Shown here: positions 1 through 13,400 of the stretch, piece by piece
How the letters are laid out: each line of letters starts with the position of its first letter
Numbering within the stretch: position 1 is the stretch's first letter
From: Albula goreensis
Lineage: Eukaryota; Chordata; Actinopteri; Albuliformes; Albulidae
NCBI GenBank assembly: GCA_022829145.1
Contig: CM040764.1
Location: 868,001 to 932,000, forward strand
Reading direction: 5' to 3'
DNA length: 64,000 nt
Made by a program: the position numbers and the translations under genes
Notes under the pieces: model-generated
Database searches by the model: none
What the model saw: only the letters and a program-made list of their open reading frames with translations
What the model was told of the DNA's origin: nothing

Positions 1-257
1 ATTAAAGCAGCGGCATTCTGCAGGAGCTGAAGAGTACTGTTAGCAAATGCAGGGAGAACAGTGAGGAGAGAGTTATAGGAGTACAGACAGGACAGCCAAG
101 GGCCTGGACATTAAGACAGGCTGCATACATGGTACTGCTGTAAAAATACTTATACCGGTGTTACTAGAACGCAAAACTGCTGACAAAACACTGTAGTATG
201 TTTTAAAACGTATGTGGCGTGCTGGCCCCAGCTGCTCTGATTGTTCAGTTTGTGCTT

Positions 258-1217
258 CCTGGGTCAGTCACAGTGTATTGTAATGTGATCCTGGGTCAGT
301 CACAGTGTATTGTAGTGTGATCCTGGGTCAGTCACAGTGTATTGTAATGTGATCCTGGGTCAGTCACAGTGTATTGTTGTGTGATCCTGGGTCAGTCACA
401 GTGTATTGTACTGTGATCCTGGGTCAGTCACAGTGTATTGTAATGTGATCCTGGGTCAGTCACAGTGTATTGTTGTGTGATCCTGGGTCAGTCACAGTGT
501 ATTGTAATGTGATCCTGGGTCAGTCACAGTGTATTGTTGTGTGATCCTGGGTCAGTCACAGTGTATTGTTGTGTGATCCTGGGTCAGTCACAGTGTATTG
601 TACTGTGATCCTGGGTCAGTCACAGTGTATTGTTGTGTGATCCTGGGTCAGTCACAGTGTATTGTACTGTGATCCTGGGTCAGTCACAGTGTATTGTAAT
701 GTGATCCTGGGTCAGTCACAGTGTATTGTAATGTGATCCTGGGTCAGTCACAGTGTATTGTTGTGTGATCCTGGGTCAGTCACAGTGTATTGTAATGTGA
801 TCCTGGGTCAGTCACAGTGTATTGTAATGTGATCCTGGGTCAGTCACAGTGTATTGTAATGTGATCCTGGGTCAGTCACAGTGTATTGTTGTGTGCGCCT
901 GGGTCAGTCACAGTGTATTGTTGTGTGCGCCTGGGTCAGTCACAGTGTATTGTAATGTGATCCTGGATCAGTCACAGTGTATTGTTGTGTGATCCTGGGT
1001 CAGTCACAGTGTATTGTAATGTGATCCTGGATCAGTCACAGTGTATTGTTGTGTGATCCTGGGTCAGTCACAGTGTATTGTAGTGTGATCCTGGGTCAGT
1101 CACAGTGTATTGTAATGTGATCCTGGGTCAGTCACAGTGTATTGTTGTGTGATCCTGGGTCAGTCACAGTGTATTGTTGTGTGATCCTGGGTCAGTCACA
1201 GTGTATTGTAATGTGAT
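258..1217. repeat. 32-bp minisatellite, 30 copies
   Basis: A tandem array of a 32-base unit beginning CCTGGGTCAGTCACAGTG. The span is exactly 960 bases, so 30 copies with no net indel. Copies differ mainly at one two-base position (TTGT followed by AA, TG, AC or AG), and two neighbouring copies carry GCGC in place of GATC. The array lies in an nfic intron and ends about 150 bases before the first exon in the window. The unit is not a multiple of three and I see no coding role. Confidence 0.97.
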
Positions 1218-1369
1218 CCTGGTTCAGCCAGAGTCATAATACGTATCTTAATACCTCCCAGTTTAACCGATTGAGACCTAATGGTTAGTTCTCAGTGTTG
1301 CGCATGGGGAGCAGTGTTAGCTAGTGCGGTGTAAAGGTGACCATCGCTCTCTTTCTCTGTGTTTCTCAG

Positions 1370-1441
1370 AATCGGATCAGAGCAGTAGCCCACGCACTTT
1401 GGTTGGTTCCGATCATGAGGACAGCAGAGCGGCTACTATGG
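1370..1441 (+). CDS. nfic: nfic exon: linker after DNA-binding domain
   Basis: The acceptor TTTCTCAG precedes the exon and the donor GTAAGT follows it. The 72 bases start with two bases of a split codon and end with one base of the next. They encode [24 protein letters not shown] sequence, equal to the human NFIC stretch that follows the CTF/NF-I domain (SGSPRTGMGSDQEDS). Confidence 0.93.
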
Positions 1442-4400
1442 GTAAGTCAACTCAGTTTTACTCGTCATTTGCAATATTACAGATACGTCCATCAGATTTC
1501 GTTGTGCACTGGAAAAATAAAAACATGAAACTTCTTAATGTAACTAAGAGTAATGTACATGTATGTAACATCAATCACACACTCTGTCAGTCCTCTGCTT
1601 GAACTGTGGCCACAATTATGACTTTCTGCGTACGTTCCTTTCTGCTGCTGAAGTTCTCTAATACATACAAAGTGTACAGCTAGCCTACACTACTGCACCC
1701 TTACCCTCTGTAACACTTTAATATACTGTATTGTAGTGTTTTTGTAGCCACGTAGCCAGACGGATAACCACAACCAACACGTAGCCACAACCATCAACAT
1801 TGTGAAGATAATTGCAAGACAGCCTATTTACAGTAATGTATGCTGTTAGGGAATTAAGATTAATCGATGTATAGGTCATTGTTTTTTGTAAGGTTATTGT
1901 CGGTTGTCTTTTATTTCGTAGCCTAGCAATATAAAGGGTAAAATGGTTTTATGCGTACTCAGATTAAGGTTGGAAAGCAATTGCGTAAAAATGTTGTAAT
2001 AGACTCACACACACAGCATGGACACTTTTGTACGCACAGCCTCAAGCGCGTCAGTGCTGTTTGTTTGAGAGTTCTGAAATATTTTAATGCTGACGTTGGA
2101 TCCAGAACCTTATCATTTTTGTAGCAGGACGCCAGTCCGTTTTTTTGGTTTCTTTACGCGTATCACACTTACAACACAGGCTGAAGCTATGTATTGACAA
2201 ATTGTCAAAAGGTCGTAATACTAGCCAAGACTCGCATGTTTTTCCCTTCATCTTCTCACTGCCGTGAAAGTAAATCTCACCGGTTGAACATCCTCAAAAC
2301 TCATACAAAACCCATTTCAAATGCCGTCTAAATCCAAGTATGTTGTGTAGCTAGCTACTTAACATTTATAATAACCAATATTGTAATAAACCCTCACTGA
2401 GTAGGTATAGCATTACCCTAACCTCCCCCCACTCACTGTTTCCGTTACATTTTATTGGCAAATATGAATTACACCCACTATTGCAACACAATACCTTATT
2501 TGATGCTCCAAAATTTTCATTAGTATTTACTAATAGTCACAAAAAATAATGAAAACGTACATGATTATAGGATTAACTTAAACATAAAACAGGAAGTGGA
2601 GGACAGGTCATGAACACTGATAATCACATTAACAAGCTATCTTCAAAAACAATTTATTACTATTTACAAAATGATTCAGACCAGCCATCCTCTGCATTAT
2701 TTACACTGTGGCACAGTGGTAGGTGTAGCCACTGAGCCGGATGGTGAGTGGAAGGATAAAAGACCAAAGACCAAAAAGTGGGCAATGGCCTTTTTAACCC
2801 TTTTTGGAGAAAAACAAACTAAGCAAAACGGAACACAAAAATTAGTCAATGAAATCACTTTAGATTAGAAATCACTCTCAGTTGAGTCTGCCTGTTGTGA
2901 GGTCTCTGCTGTTGCAGCTCTGATTGGCTGTCCAGGCTGAGGGAGGGAACCAGGAGACTGACAGCTGTACAATGGGAGGAGCTGAGGAGCTTGCTCCTCC
3001 CTCCATCTCTCTGGCGCAGTCCATAAGACATAACGCCATTGCCACACTCACTTGTTTTGGATAGTAGTCATGTTCCTGAGTATTCCCAACCCTGCTTTCA
3101 TTGAGACATGTATTACAGTTTTTTTCTGTAGTCCATAATAAATGTGCCATAAAACCAGGTCCATTTTTTGTGTATACATGGTACCAGGCAAATGCCAGCA
3201 GTAGCCATCATTATCAAACTCACCTGTTTTGGATACTAGACATGTTCCTGAGTATTCCCAACCCCACTTTCATTGAAGATATGTATTAATTTTTTCTGTA
3301 CAGTCCAATTTTGACACTTCAGTATTTGAGACTTGTATTTGTATTAATAGCTGAATGCAGTATTTTTTAAATTGCTAAATATAACTTACATTAACATATA
3401 ATCTATGTTTTTGTTAAGAACTTATGTGGTATTTTGCCATTTTTGTGCAATTTCTTGATTTTTGTATAGGACTTTTATTATGACAACCTTGACCTGGAAG
3501 TACTTTTCATATCTGCTGGCAGAACACAGGTTATTCTATGAACTATTTGTGTTATATTTTGGACATGTCCCCCAGTGACAACAGAATATTAGCAATAGAA
3601 CTTGCACTCCCAAACGCTGACTGTCCAACCTGCCTCCCTGCTTTTTCTCTGATTCAAATGCATTGAACAAAAACAACTTACACAGCATTGTCAAAATGTA
3701 TAATCATATTTTATGGCTTTAATATCTTACACTCACAGCAGGTGGAGCAGGGGCTATGGCAGCTTACCTCTCTTCCAGTGAGAGAGACCTCTTCCATCTG
3801 TTCATGACAGACCTCTTCCATCTGTGCCTGCATGCCTTATATGACGCTATCGTTTTTCTGACCGTGCCCAACTTCCACAAACGTTTCCTTTAAAGGTTTC
3901 GCTAGCACACAAGTGCCATGCTCACTGAATGCACACTTATTTTCTTATGAGTACTTTGTTGTCATGGTCTTTTTGTAATTCTACACAAAACTCCAATTGT
4001 GTTGCGTCTTTGTTTTGGGAGAAACTCAAGGCTTATGTAATGGGAGAGATAATACATTGGTGTGAGAGTAAATTTTGGAAGGAAAAACGTTTGCACGACA
4101 TATATCTTATCTGGTAAAGCTTTCTTACTTAGTCGTCCACTAACTCTGAGAATTTCGTTCTCCTCAACCAGATTCACCTTTCTGAATGAGCTTTCTTTGG
4201 CACAGCATTTGCCGTCTTTAAATTGACAAAATTCTTCTTTGAAGAATTATCTCTGCTCATGGCAGATAACTGCTGTCTCAGCTTCTTCTAAGTCCTCCAC
4301 TGAGAGACATTGGGCTTCAAGTGTCTGTTGATACCTGTTCATCTCATTTTTCGCTGAGTCAGTTTGCTTACCCAACTGTTTCGTCTTCTCTGTCAATTGT

Positions 4401-7400
4401 CTCAGGGCTGTCTTCAGTTTGAGCATATAGACTGGCTATTGAAATCCTATTAGCCATTACCTTATAGTGACCCATATCAAAAATAGCAGCGCAACCATCA
4501 TGTGGCCCGTTGACCACCAATCCTAACAAGGTTTTAATTGCATACAGCCTATCGTCTTGGCTATTTACCACTTGCCAGGGCTCCATAGCTTCAGACCTAT
4601 CAAGGAGGACCACTTCTGAATATCCTTTGGAGAAAGAACGTTCTGGAATTTTTCTTTGCATGCACACCTTAGGTAGCGAAAGAAACATACCACCTTTAAT
4701 ACTTCCTACTTCCAATCCAGTGACTTCATAGTTTGATACTGGCTTCTGCTAACCTCATTCACCAATATCTTCCAAAGTTTTTTCATAAATTTGTTGTTGA
4801 AAAAAGGCCCTAAGAAAAGTGTACATCAAATTCATGACGTGTTCTTCAACCGCAGAATTTTTTGCACTTGTGTTCTTATAATGATGACTCCCATTGTCCT
4901 CGTAAATTGAAAGCGCATGCTAGTTTTTCCTAATTAGCATAGGTAAACGCCCCTCCAATCCCCATAAAAGGGCATGAGACTGAAGGGCCGTGTGCACACA
5001 CAGAAATCACGCACAGAAATTGAGAAAAAAGTTGGGAAGTCAAGAGTGCACAGAAGCGCTTACACAGATAGATTTGGAGACACAATCTCCAAAATTAATA
5101 CAAAAAATAAAAAATAAATTAAGAATAAGAGCAATTTTGTTGTCTGGTCCCAGGAGTGGGTCAGGACACACATCCTCTGTTGTTGTGATGGCTGAAGGGG
5201 AAGTGGTACACCATGTTTCATGGCGATGTTATGCAAGGTACAGCAGGCCAAAACTCCCCTACAAACCAAAAATTATGAAATTATGCCTAACAACATGCAC
5301 AAAATGTTATGATAGGATTTGGCTGAGGTAGTCTATAGGCTCTCTAATGTTTTTGCAAGAATAAATACAATTTCTCACCTGTTCTGTTCACATGAGGGTG
5401 GCATGGCCTCTCCCTGTTCTGGTGTACTAATGTAGGTGTACTGAGTGTCAGGAAGGGATGTGAGGGCTGTCTGGGTCTAAGGAGACAAAGAACAAAGGAG
5501 GCTGGGTAAAAAGGGCACCGCAACAGTATCAATCTGGACGGGTACTCTCAAACTCCCAAAGTGCTGGTGGCCAGGACTTTTGTAGGGTGGCAGCTCTTAA
5601 CACAAGAGAGCTGAATCTGGTGATTTTGGGACAGGCAAACTGGCTCCCTGACTGAATAATGGTCCCCTTTGAGGTGCAGTCCAAGCCTTTTAATTGTAGA
5701 GGTGCTGAAATGGCAGCGCTGTTCTGGGATCTGAAGTTGTCTTTGGATTGGGGAGGTAAGAGTGCTGGGGAGTGTCGCCTGTGACCAAAACATTAAAAAC
5801 TTATATATTGTTCATCAAGGCTGTAAAAGAATTTGCCCATGACAATTTGATTTGTTTTTTATTTTTAAAAATGGCACATACACATCTGAATGGGCATAGA
5901 GGAGGACATAATTCCAAACTGCTACAATAAAAATGCATAAAATGCACAGTGGGAATACCTGGAAAGGTGTTCTTCAAGGATCTACTAGTGTTTGCCCATA
6001 ACAATCTGATTGGTCAATTTTATGGCCTTTTAAAAAGTGGCACATATACAGCTGAATGGGTATGCTGGAGGACTTTGGCATCCCATAATTCCAAATTGCT
6101 ACAGTAAAAATGCACAAAACTGAAAGTGTAATATCCAAGAAGATGTTCTTAAAGGATCTACTAGTGTTTACCGATGACAGTTTGATTTCTTTACTTTATT
6201 GCTTTTTAAAATGTGGCATAAATTTTTTAAGGGACAGTGGCCAAGCCACCATTTTTATGAATTTTTTTCTTTATCAGATAGTAGGAAAGCTGAGAGGGGA
6301 GGAGGCATAGGTAGAATTTGGGTCACTGTATAGCTCAATGAAGATGCACATAAAAGATTTAAGTGTAGACGACGAGACCATAGTTTTTACCAAAGTGTAG
6401 ATGGCGTGACTGCAGTATTTGACGCCGCAGGGCACCTCTCCATTTCCTGTTACTACAATGCATTGTTTATTCCGTTCTGCTGAATTATGAATAAAGTGTG
6501 TCCATAGGTCTGTCCTTTTTTTCCAACCAAACCCTTTTTGCGTTGAAGCTGTCATGTTGTTAGAGTTATGGTTAGGGGTTAAGGTTGTCATTAACTCGCT
6601 GTTGGTTTGGCGCCATCATAACCTGTATGGCTGGGATTCTGGGAATCTGCACACATCCCTGTCATTCAACCCATTCAACCATATTCACACCAATTTTATG
6701 TTGACGTGTTTACGCTGAAAACAAAAATATGAAGTGTTTTGAAACAGAATTGTCTGTTACAGCACTATGACTCGTATCTCACAGGAGTTTTGAGTTATTT
6801 ATTTATAATTATACACTTTATTGGCTATGTAAAATGTGATTGGTATCATTCTCTCTTTCACAGATAGCCCTGAGTTTCAGGACAGCTTCATCACCTCTGG
6901 CGTTTTTAACGTAACAGAGCTGGTACAAGTGTCCAGAAGTAAGTACCCGCCTTCTTCTACTGTTTGGTAAGCAAAAACATTTAACGGTTCACGTGTTCAA
7001 TTTCTACTTCATCAGATGTGAGGGAGTGATATTAGGGAGGGTAACTATGCACAGGGAGTGTCAGTACTTGCCACAGGTTTCCAGGTCATACAGAAGCAGA
7101 GATCCATGGGAGTTTGAGTCAGGGACTGACTTAGTCTTAGACAGTGTTGGAAATGGTCTGTTCCAATCAATCAGAATTTTTATGTTCTCATAAATATTTC
7201 AGTTTCATCTGTTGGTTGGAAATGTTAGCACTGGACTGAACGTAAAATGCTATACCCCTAAATAAAGCTATGCCAGTTCCTGGTTAGCTAAACAAGTCAT
7301 TGAGTTTTGTTGTGGGGAGCAAAACTTTGGTTGAAGAAGTCAGTGATCGTAAACACATTGTTGTTTCTAGTTTAGCTACAGAGCTGGTCCTGACAAAAAG

Positions 7401-10400
7401 CAGAGCTCTGCTGAGAGTGAGTCTCACACTCTGATTCCTATTGGACAGAGCAGAATGACAAGGCATACAATCTGATTCCTATTGGACAGAGCATAATGAC
7501 AAGGCATACACTCTGATTCCTATTGGACAGAGCATAATGACAAGGCATACACTCTGTTTCCTATTGGACAGAGCATAATGACAAGGCATACACTCTGTTT
7601 CCTATTGGACAGAGCATAATGACAAGGCATACACTCTGATTCGTATTGGACAGAGCATAATGACACAGCACACACACTTCACTCACCGTCCCAGTTCTTT
7701 TTTTTGACAATACCCCCTTGGCTCTCTCCCCCTTCCTCCATTCCTCACAGAAATCACAGCCCATTCCTCCCCCATTTTGTCCCCAACTGAACTGTACTTT
7801 TGTTTCTTATTATTATTATGTATATCATTACAAAAACAAAAATGCACCCCTCTCATACCTATTTTTCTGAATGTGTAGTGGGTATATTTTGAACTCCACT
7901 GCATTTAGGTTGCTCTTTGTTGAGGCCTGGAATCAAAAATGAAGAAACAGACCAAATGAAAAACCTTTTTCGCGAAAACGGCCAAAACCCAGAGAAAGGC
8001 CTATGAAAGCTGAGAATGAAAGAATTGCCAAGAAGAAAATGTCATCAATCAAGCGAAAATATGGTGACAGCTGCATGAAATATGAACTCATAATGCCCCA
8101 AATCTCAAATGATACACAGGTATCTTAAATCCTCTGAGGGTGGTACACAGGGAGAAGCTTGCAGAGGAGGCCATGAAGCCATCCAGGACTTCGGTACATG
8201 GACCCAAAACATTCTGCACTTAACACAGGTTTATTTGAACAACTTTCTGAAGACATGGACACAAACACGAGTGCCTCCTACTACACACAGATGGCTATCT
8301 AGGTTTAACTTGGGTGTTCAAGCTAAGGCAGTCATGAAAAGCGTTTCTTTCTGAAAAACAGTCTCCACTGGCCGACTGCCAGACAGATAACAGATGGATG
8401 GCTAAATTAGCTTTGCGTGATATATTTTCACATATCAACAAGCCCAGTCTCTCACTCCAGGGGAACATGTCAACAGCGTTTAGAATGGCTAATAAAGTGT
8501 CTACATTCAAAGAGAGGCTGGATTTAAAGTCGAGACAGAATACAATGGCAAGATATTGCCTCTTCCATCCACATACTTGTGTGAGGCCAGGTTTCCAGCT
8601 ATGACAGCGCAACCAAAACAAGACTCTGCACTAGACTGGATGTCAAAAATACACTGCCCTTGTCTCTCACCGACGTGATAATACTTAGACTGCTTCTCCG
8701 GGAAGCCGGCCGAGGGCTGACATTTTTGGGGAATTAGCAGTTTCATCGTTATCTACTGTTCGGTCTTATACTGTTATATGCTGTTAGTTTTATACCGCTA
8801 TGTTCTTTTGACGCAGTTCAAAAAAGTTCAGCTGTAAAAATGTTGGACCACTGAACCTACCAAAGACTTTAAACCCCATTGTGTTTTCATACCGCAAGTG
8901 TCATGTAAGCAGACTGAGAAGCCGCACAGCAGGCACGTCGTCATTTTACCTCAGTTTTCTTTGTGTGGCACCAGTAAGCCCTCCGTTGGTCTGTCCTTCC
9001 TGTATGCTCTGACAAAGCTATTCCATGAAAACCCATGTAGCACAAGAATAGAGAATGTGAGCAAAGGGCATGAGTTTGAACTATTGCTTTGAAACCCCTC
9101 CTGACATCTGGTGATGGGAACTGTTCCTTTCCACGGCTCACTCACAGAGCTGCCGGACTTGTATGAGAAACCCCTGTGGTTGAAAGTGGACTATAGGCTA
9201 TAATTGAACAGATAATTTCTGGAGAAATATTCCATGGTGACAAATAATAATCTACTGAATAATCAACTTTCCTAACAGTCCTACTAATTTGCTATTTCCC
9301 TCTGAGTCGTTTTTTCTTTGCAATCATATTATTTTTTTCTAAAATCAAATAATGTAAGCAATAAATACAGGAGGTCCTCCAGGTTACGACGGTCTCGAGT
9401 TATGTCGTTTACGGGTTACGACGCACTCCCATAAATTACTTAAAAAACCTAGTTTCGACCTAAGCAATTTGGTTCGTAAATACGACCACAGAAATAAAGA
9501 TAAGAAATTGTTCTCTTTTTTTTTTTCACAACTGTTTCATTTAATTACTGTATTTTATATGTCCTTCATGTGTTGTGTGTACAGTGTGAGTGACTTAAGG
9601 TCTTAATTTAGGTATAAATTGTGACTTACGTCGAAAATCGGCTTACGACACGTTGTAGGAACGGAACTCGTTCGTAAGTCGAGGACCCCCTGTATTCAGC
9701 TTCAAGAAAGCAGAGAACACAGAGCATTGTGGGAGTAAAATATGCTGAGGGCAGTTGTCCTTTAGATGCTACAATTTAGCGTTCTACGTTTACCGCTCAC
9801 AAGTATGTGCTTATGTAGTGACTGTGCGTAATGTGTGTGTTTGTGAAAGTCTTGTAGTGACTCCAGTGTCTCCTGTGTGTGTGTCTGTGTGTACATGCGC
9901 AGCGCCTGTAGCAACGGTGTGTAGAATCTGAGTTTGTTTGTTGTTTGTGTGTGTGTGTGTGTATCCGCACAGCTCCGGTGATAACAGGTACGGGTCCAAA
10001 CTTCTCATTGGGCGAACTGCAGGGACACCTGGCCTATGACCTGAGCCCCACAGGGGGGGGCATGAGGAGGACCTTACCCAGCACCTCCTCCAGCGGGTCA
10101 GCCCCCGAACCGCCGCGCCATCTCTCACTCACTCACTCACTCACTCACTCACTCACTCACTTAGCTTGTCATTCAGTCTGTCAGTCACTCAGCTATTCAC
10201 TCACTCTCTCATGCACTCACTCTGTCACTCAGTCAATTTAGCCTTTACGCTAACACTCTTGCAACACTGTTGACACACTCACTCTACACACACACACACT
10301 GACGCACTCTGTACACACACAGACTCACTGACTGGCATTTTTAAGCACTGTATACACACACTCACTTGTTCACAAAGACCATTATTGTCTCTCCTCTCTG

Positions 10401-13400
10401 CTCTGTCTCTTTCAGGAGTAAGAGGCATAAATCGGGTTCGGTGGAGGAGGATGTGGACACCAGTCCTGGGGCGGAGTACTACCCCTCCCCCACCTCCCCC
10501 GCCAGCAGCTCCCGCAACTGGCCGGAGGACATGGAGGGAGGTGAGCTTTCACACCTGTCATACACGTTCCTTTCACACCTGTCATACACGTTCCTTTTAC
10601 ACCTGTCATACACGTTCCTTTTACACGTGTCACACCTTTCATACAAGTTCCATTCATTCCGTTTCTTCAACACCTTTCACACAAGTTGTTTCAGTCCGCC
10701 GCTGGTGAGTTACAACATAAAACACGCAAAACCAGATATTCAAAAATAAGACTGATTTATTAATAAAACAAACAAAAAAACACTATTTAACAACAATGAG
10801 CATGGGTTGATGGAAACTACCAATATCACCGTGGAGTGAGCCTCCCTAGGTAACTTCAGGAAGCCTTATAAAGGATGTCCACCACGCGCTGCGAACCCTG
10901 CAATCAGAGAGGAGAAACACAGAAGACACCCACACTACGCCAGTTGGGACTGCATACAACCGAGGGACATAGCACCCCCATCCTCAATCGGTGACACCCG
11001 TCACCAAACAAAAAAATCTAAAAATGAAACATAACACGACCTCCTCAACAACCATCCTGGCGCATAGTGAAGTTAAGTAGGAGGGACAGAAGACGAGGCG
11101 CAGAGAGACGCCAAACAGACCTTCTGTTTTCACCAGCCACGCATGTTGAGGTGACAAAGCACCTCAAACCCGCTCATATTATTAAGGCATCTATTTCCCA
11201 GCCATTCATGACCTGATTAGTCACAGACAATCACGCAGCAAACTTTAGCACCTTAAAGAACGAAAAACAAATGTAACCAGTCTGTCTGTAAAAGTCTGTA
11301 AACCATATATATATATAGAGTATATATATAAGTTTAAAAGTTGAGACCTTTTGCTCATAGTTTGGTCCCCCCTACTTCAAAAATCTCTCTTTTTGGTGAT
11401 TTGGTAAGCTGTGTTTTGCAATGTCACGGGTTAGCATATACTCAACCTCCTTGAGTAGCAAATTATGCTTCAAGGGGTTGACATGATATGCATGTTGCAT
11501 GATGGGAGATGTGGATCCCACATCAATATTACGCTCGAAAATGGACATTCTGCTGGGCACATCAGGGAAGAATAATGGACAGGACTCAATCAAAGATACG
11601 GTATCATTTCTCTCAGTATGTGATCAGAAAGTTGGGAATACATCTCTGAATTCCTTCGGTGGCCTTCAATCCCGTTGACAGAGAGCAGTACCCTCATTTC
11701 TATCCTCCATAAGCGAGGAAGTTAGAGTCTTCATCACTCAGAACTACCTTAGGAAGTCCAAAGGCAGAAAAGAATTTCAGCAGTGCCTTCACGACAGTTA
11801 ATGCCTTAGCTTTAATCTTCCGAAGGGGCACAGCCACTGGAAAGTGTGTGGCTGCACACATGAGGGTCAGGAGGTACTGGTGTCCGCCCTTTGGATGAGG
11901 AAGTGGTCCAATACGATCCACAATCACATGTTCAGAGGGCTTGCCAATAGCTGATACGGGATAAAGAGGAGCGGGAGGAATGGTTCCTGTGAGCTGGCAG
12001 GCTGTACGGGTTTCACAGTGCTGCGGAACATCCTGGTTTGACCCTGTCCAAAAAATATGCTACCCGAACAACCGCATTCCAAACATTTAGAACATTAGCG
12101 GTTTCCATTTCCTCGTCAACACACCATCTTTGAGGAAGTAGCCTTAGGGCACCAGTTCAGTATCTTGTTCAGACCTGACGAATTCAGATAATGGCAAAAG
12201 AGATGGATCAGCCAGTTAAGTGGAGATCAACTTGTCACAAGACAGAAAACTCACAAGGAGTGAGAAATGAGTCACGAAGGTCAACTCGATGTTTCTCCAC
12301 AGAACCGTTAGTGCAGAGCTAGCATAAGTATCTGCACACAGTGGAAAGACCTCAGGTTACTTTTGTGCATGCTACTCTGGACCGTCTCACACCAGGAGCA
12401 CAGAAACCACCCCAGGTGATGTGTCAGAACGTTCCCACACATTACCTGCTGAGAGATCATTCTCCAGGATAAAGTTAACACCTTGCTTGAGGAGATGGAT
12501 CCACACCCTCAATTACACAGCCAGACACCAAGGCACAGGCAAGATAGATGTGATGCGATGTGATGGAACATTCACACAGCCCATTTCAAACATCCGGACC
12601 AGAACGCTGGTACCTGTGGTCTCCGACAGGGAGAACACTCCCTGAGGCCTGCAGTTGTACCCGTGAGGATATGAACTGGCGTGTTTTCACCGTTTGCAGG
12701 GATAGACACGAAGCAATCTGTGAGGAAAGATTGTTATTTGCAAGGGAGAGACTACAGGCAAGGGATCAAAGCCACCAGGGAGCAAAGAAGCTACGCTTTC
12801 TACTTAACGCTGGACATTCAGCAATCAAGTGACCAGATTTTCTGTAGCAGAAACACATTCTCCCATGGTCCTTACCTGTAGGGGTACTCAACGTTTCTGC
12901 TAATGACCCTGACCTAACAAGAGTTGACTTTGTTGAGTGGCCACCTCAACACAATTCCCTGTGTTTATCACTGCATTGTTTGTTTCCGCAAATACAACTT
13001 TGTGGGTTAGCGGTAACAACTTCAGTAGTAACAACCTCAGGTAGACAACTTTTTAAACTCCTCAAAATGTATGTCTCTCAATCAGTGGCTCTTTGGTGGT
13101 TGCATTTTGGGATGTGCACCATCTGTCAAAAAGCATCGTTTTAGATGTTTTAGCTCTAGCTCACAATGTGCACCCCGAGCTAGAGCTTATTCCTTCAGTC
13201 GTAGTCTTTTTCAGTATTTAGCAGCTGTAACTTGTGAAGGCAAGGCCTTCCTCTCAAGGGCAGGACTACGGGGGCCAATGTTCTTCTGCTACAAGAACCT
13301 CCATATCAAAAAGAATGGCCTTTAATATAGTGACTATATTATCTTTGAGCCATTTCTCACTGCTGGAAATTTCAATTTTGTAATACTCAGCAACTTTTAA

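Larger units (their letters stand above)
1442..6863 (+). other. nfic intron with transposon remnants
   Basis: A 5.4-kb intron. It holds a 105-base duplication near 3.0-3.3 kb, a minus-strand BEL/Pao remnant (3.96-4.72 kb), a short minus-strand Harbinger transposase tail near 5.2 kb, a tandem of about 165-base units (5.83-6.21 kb) and a dispersed repeat at 6.34-6.43 kb. Between 1.45 and 3.0 kb I see only AT-rich DNA without recognisable features. Confidence 0.7.

Noticed and set aside
258..1217. CRISPR-like regular array
   Set aside because: Units are contiguous 32-mers without unique spacers, in a vertebrate intron; it is a minisatellite.
4990..5331. 113-codon plus-strand frame
   Set aside because: Antisense to a Harbinger transposase relic; no recognisable protein.
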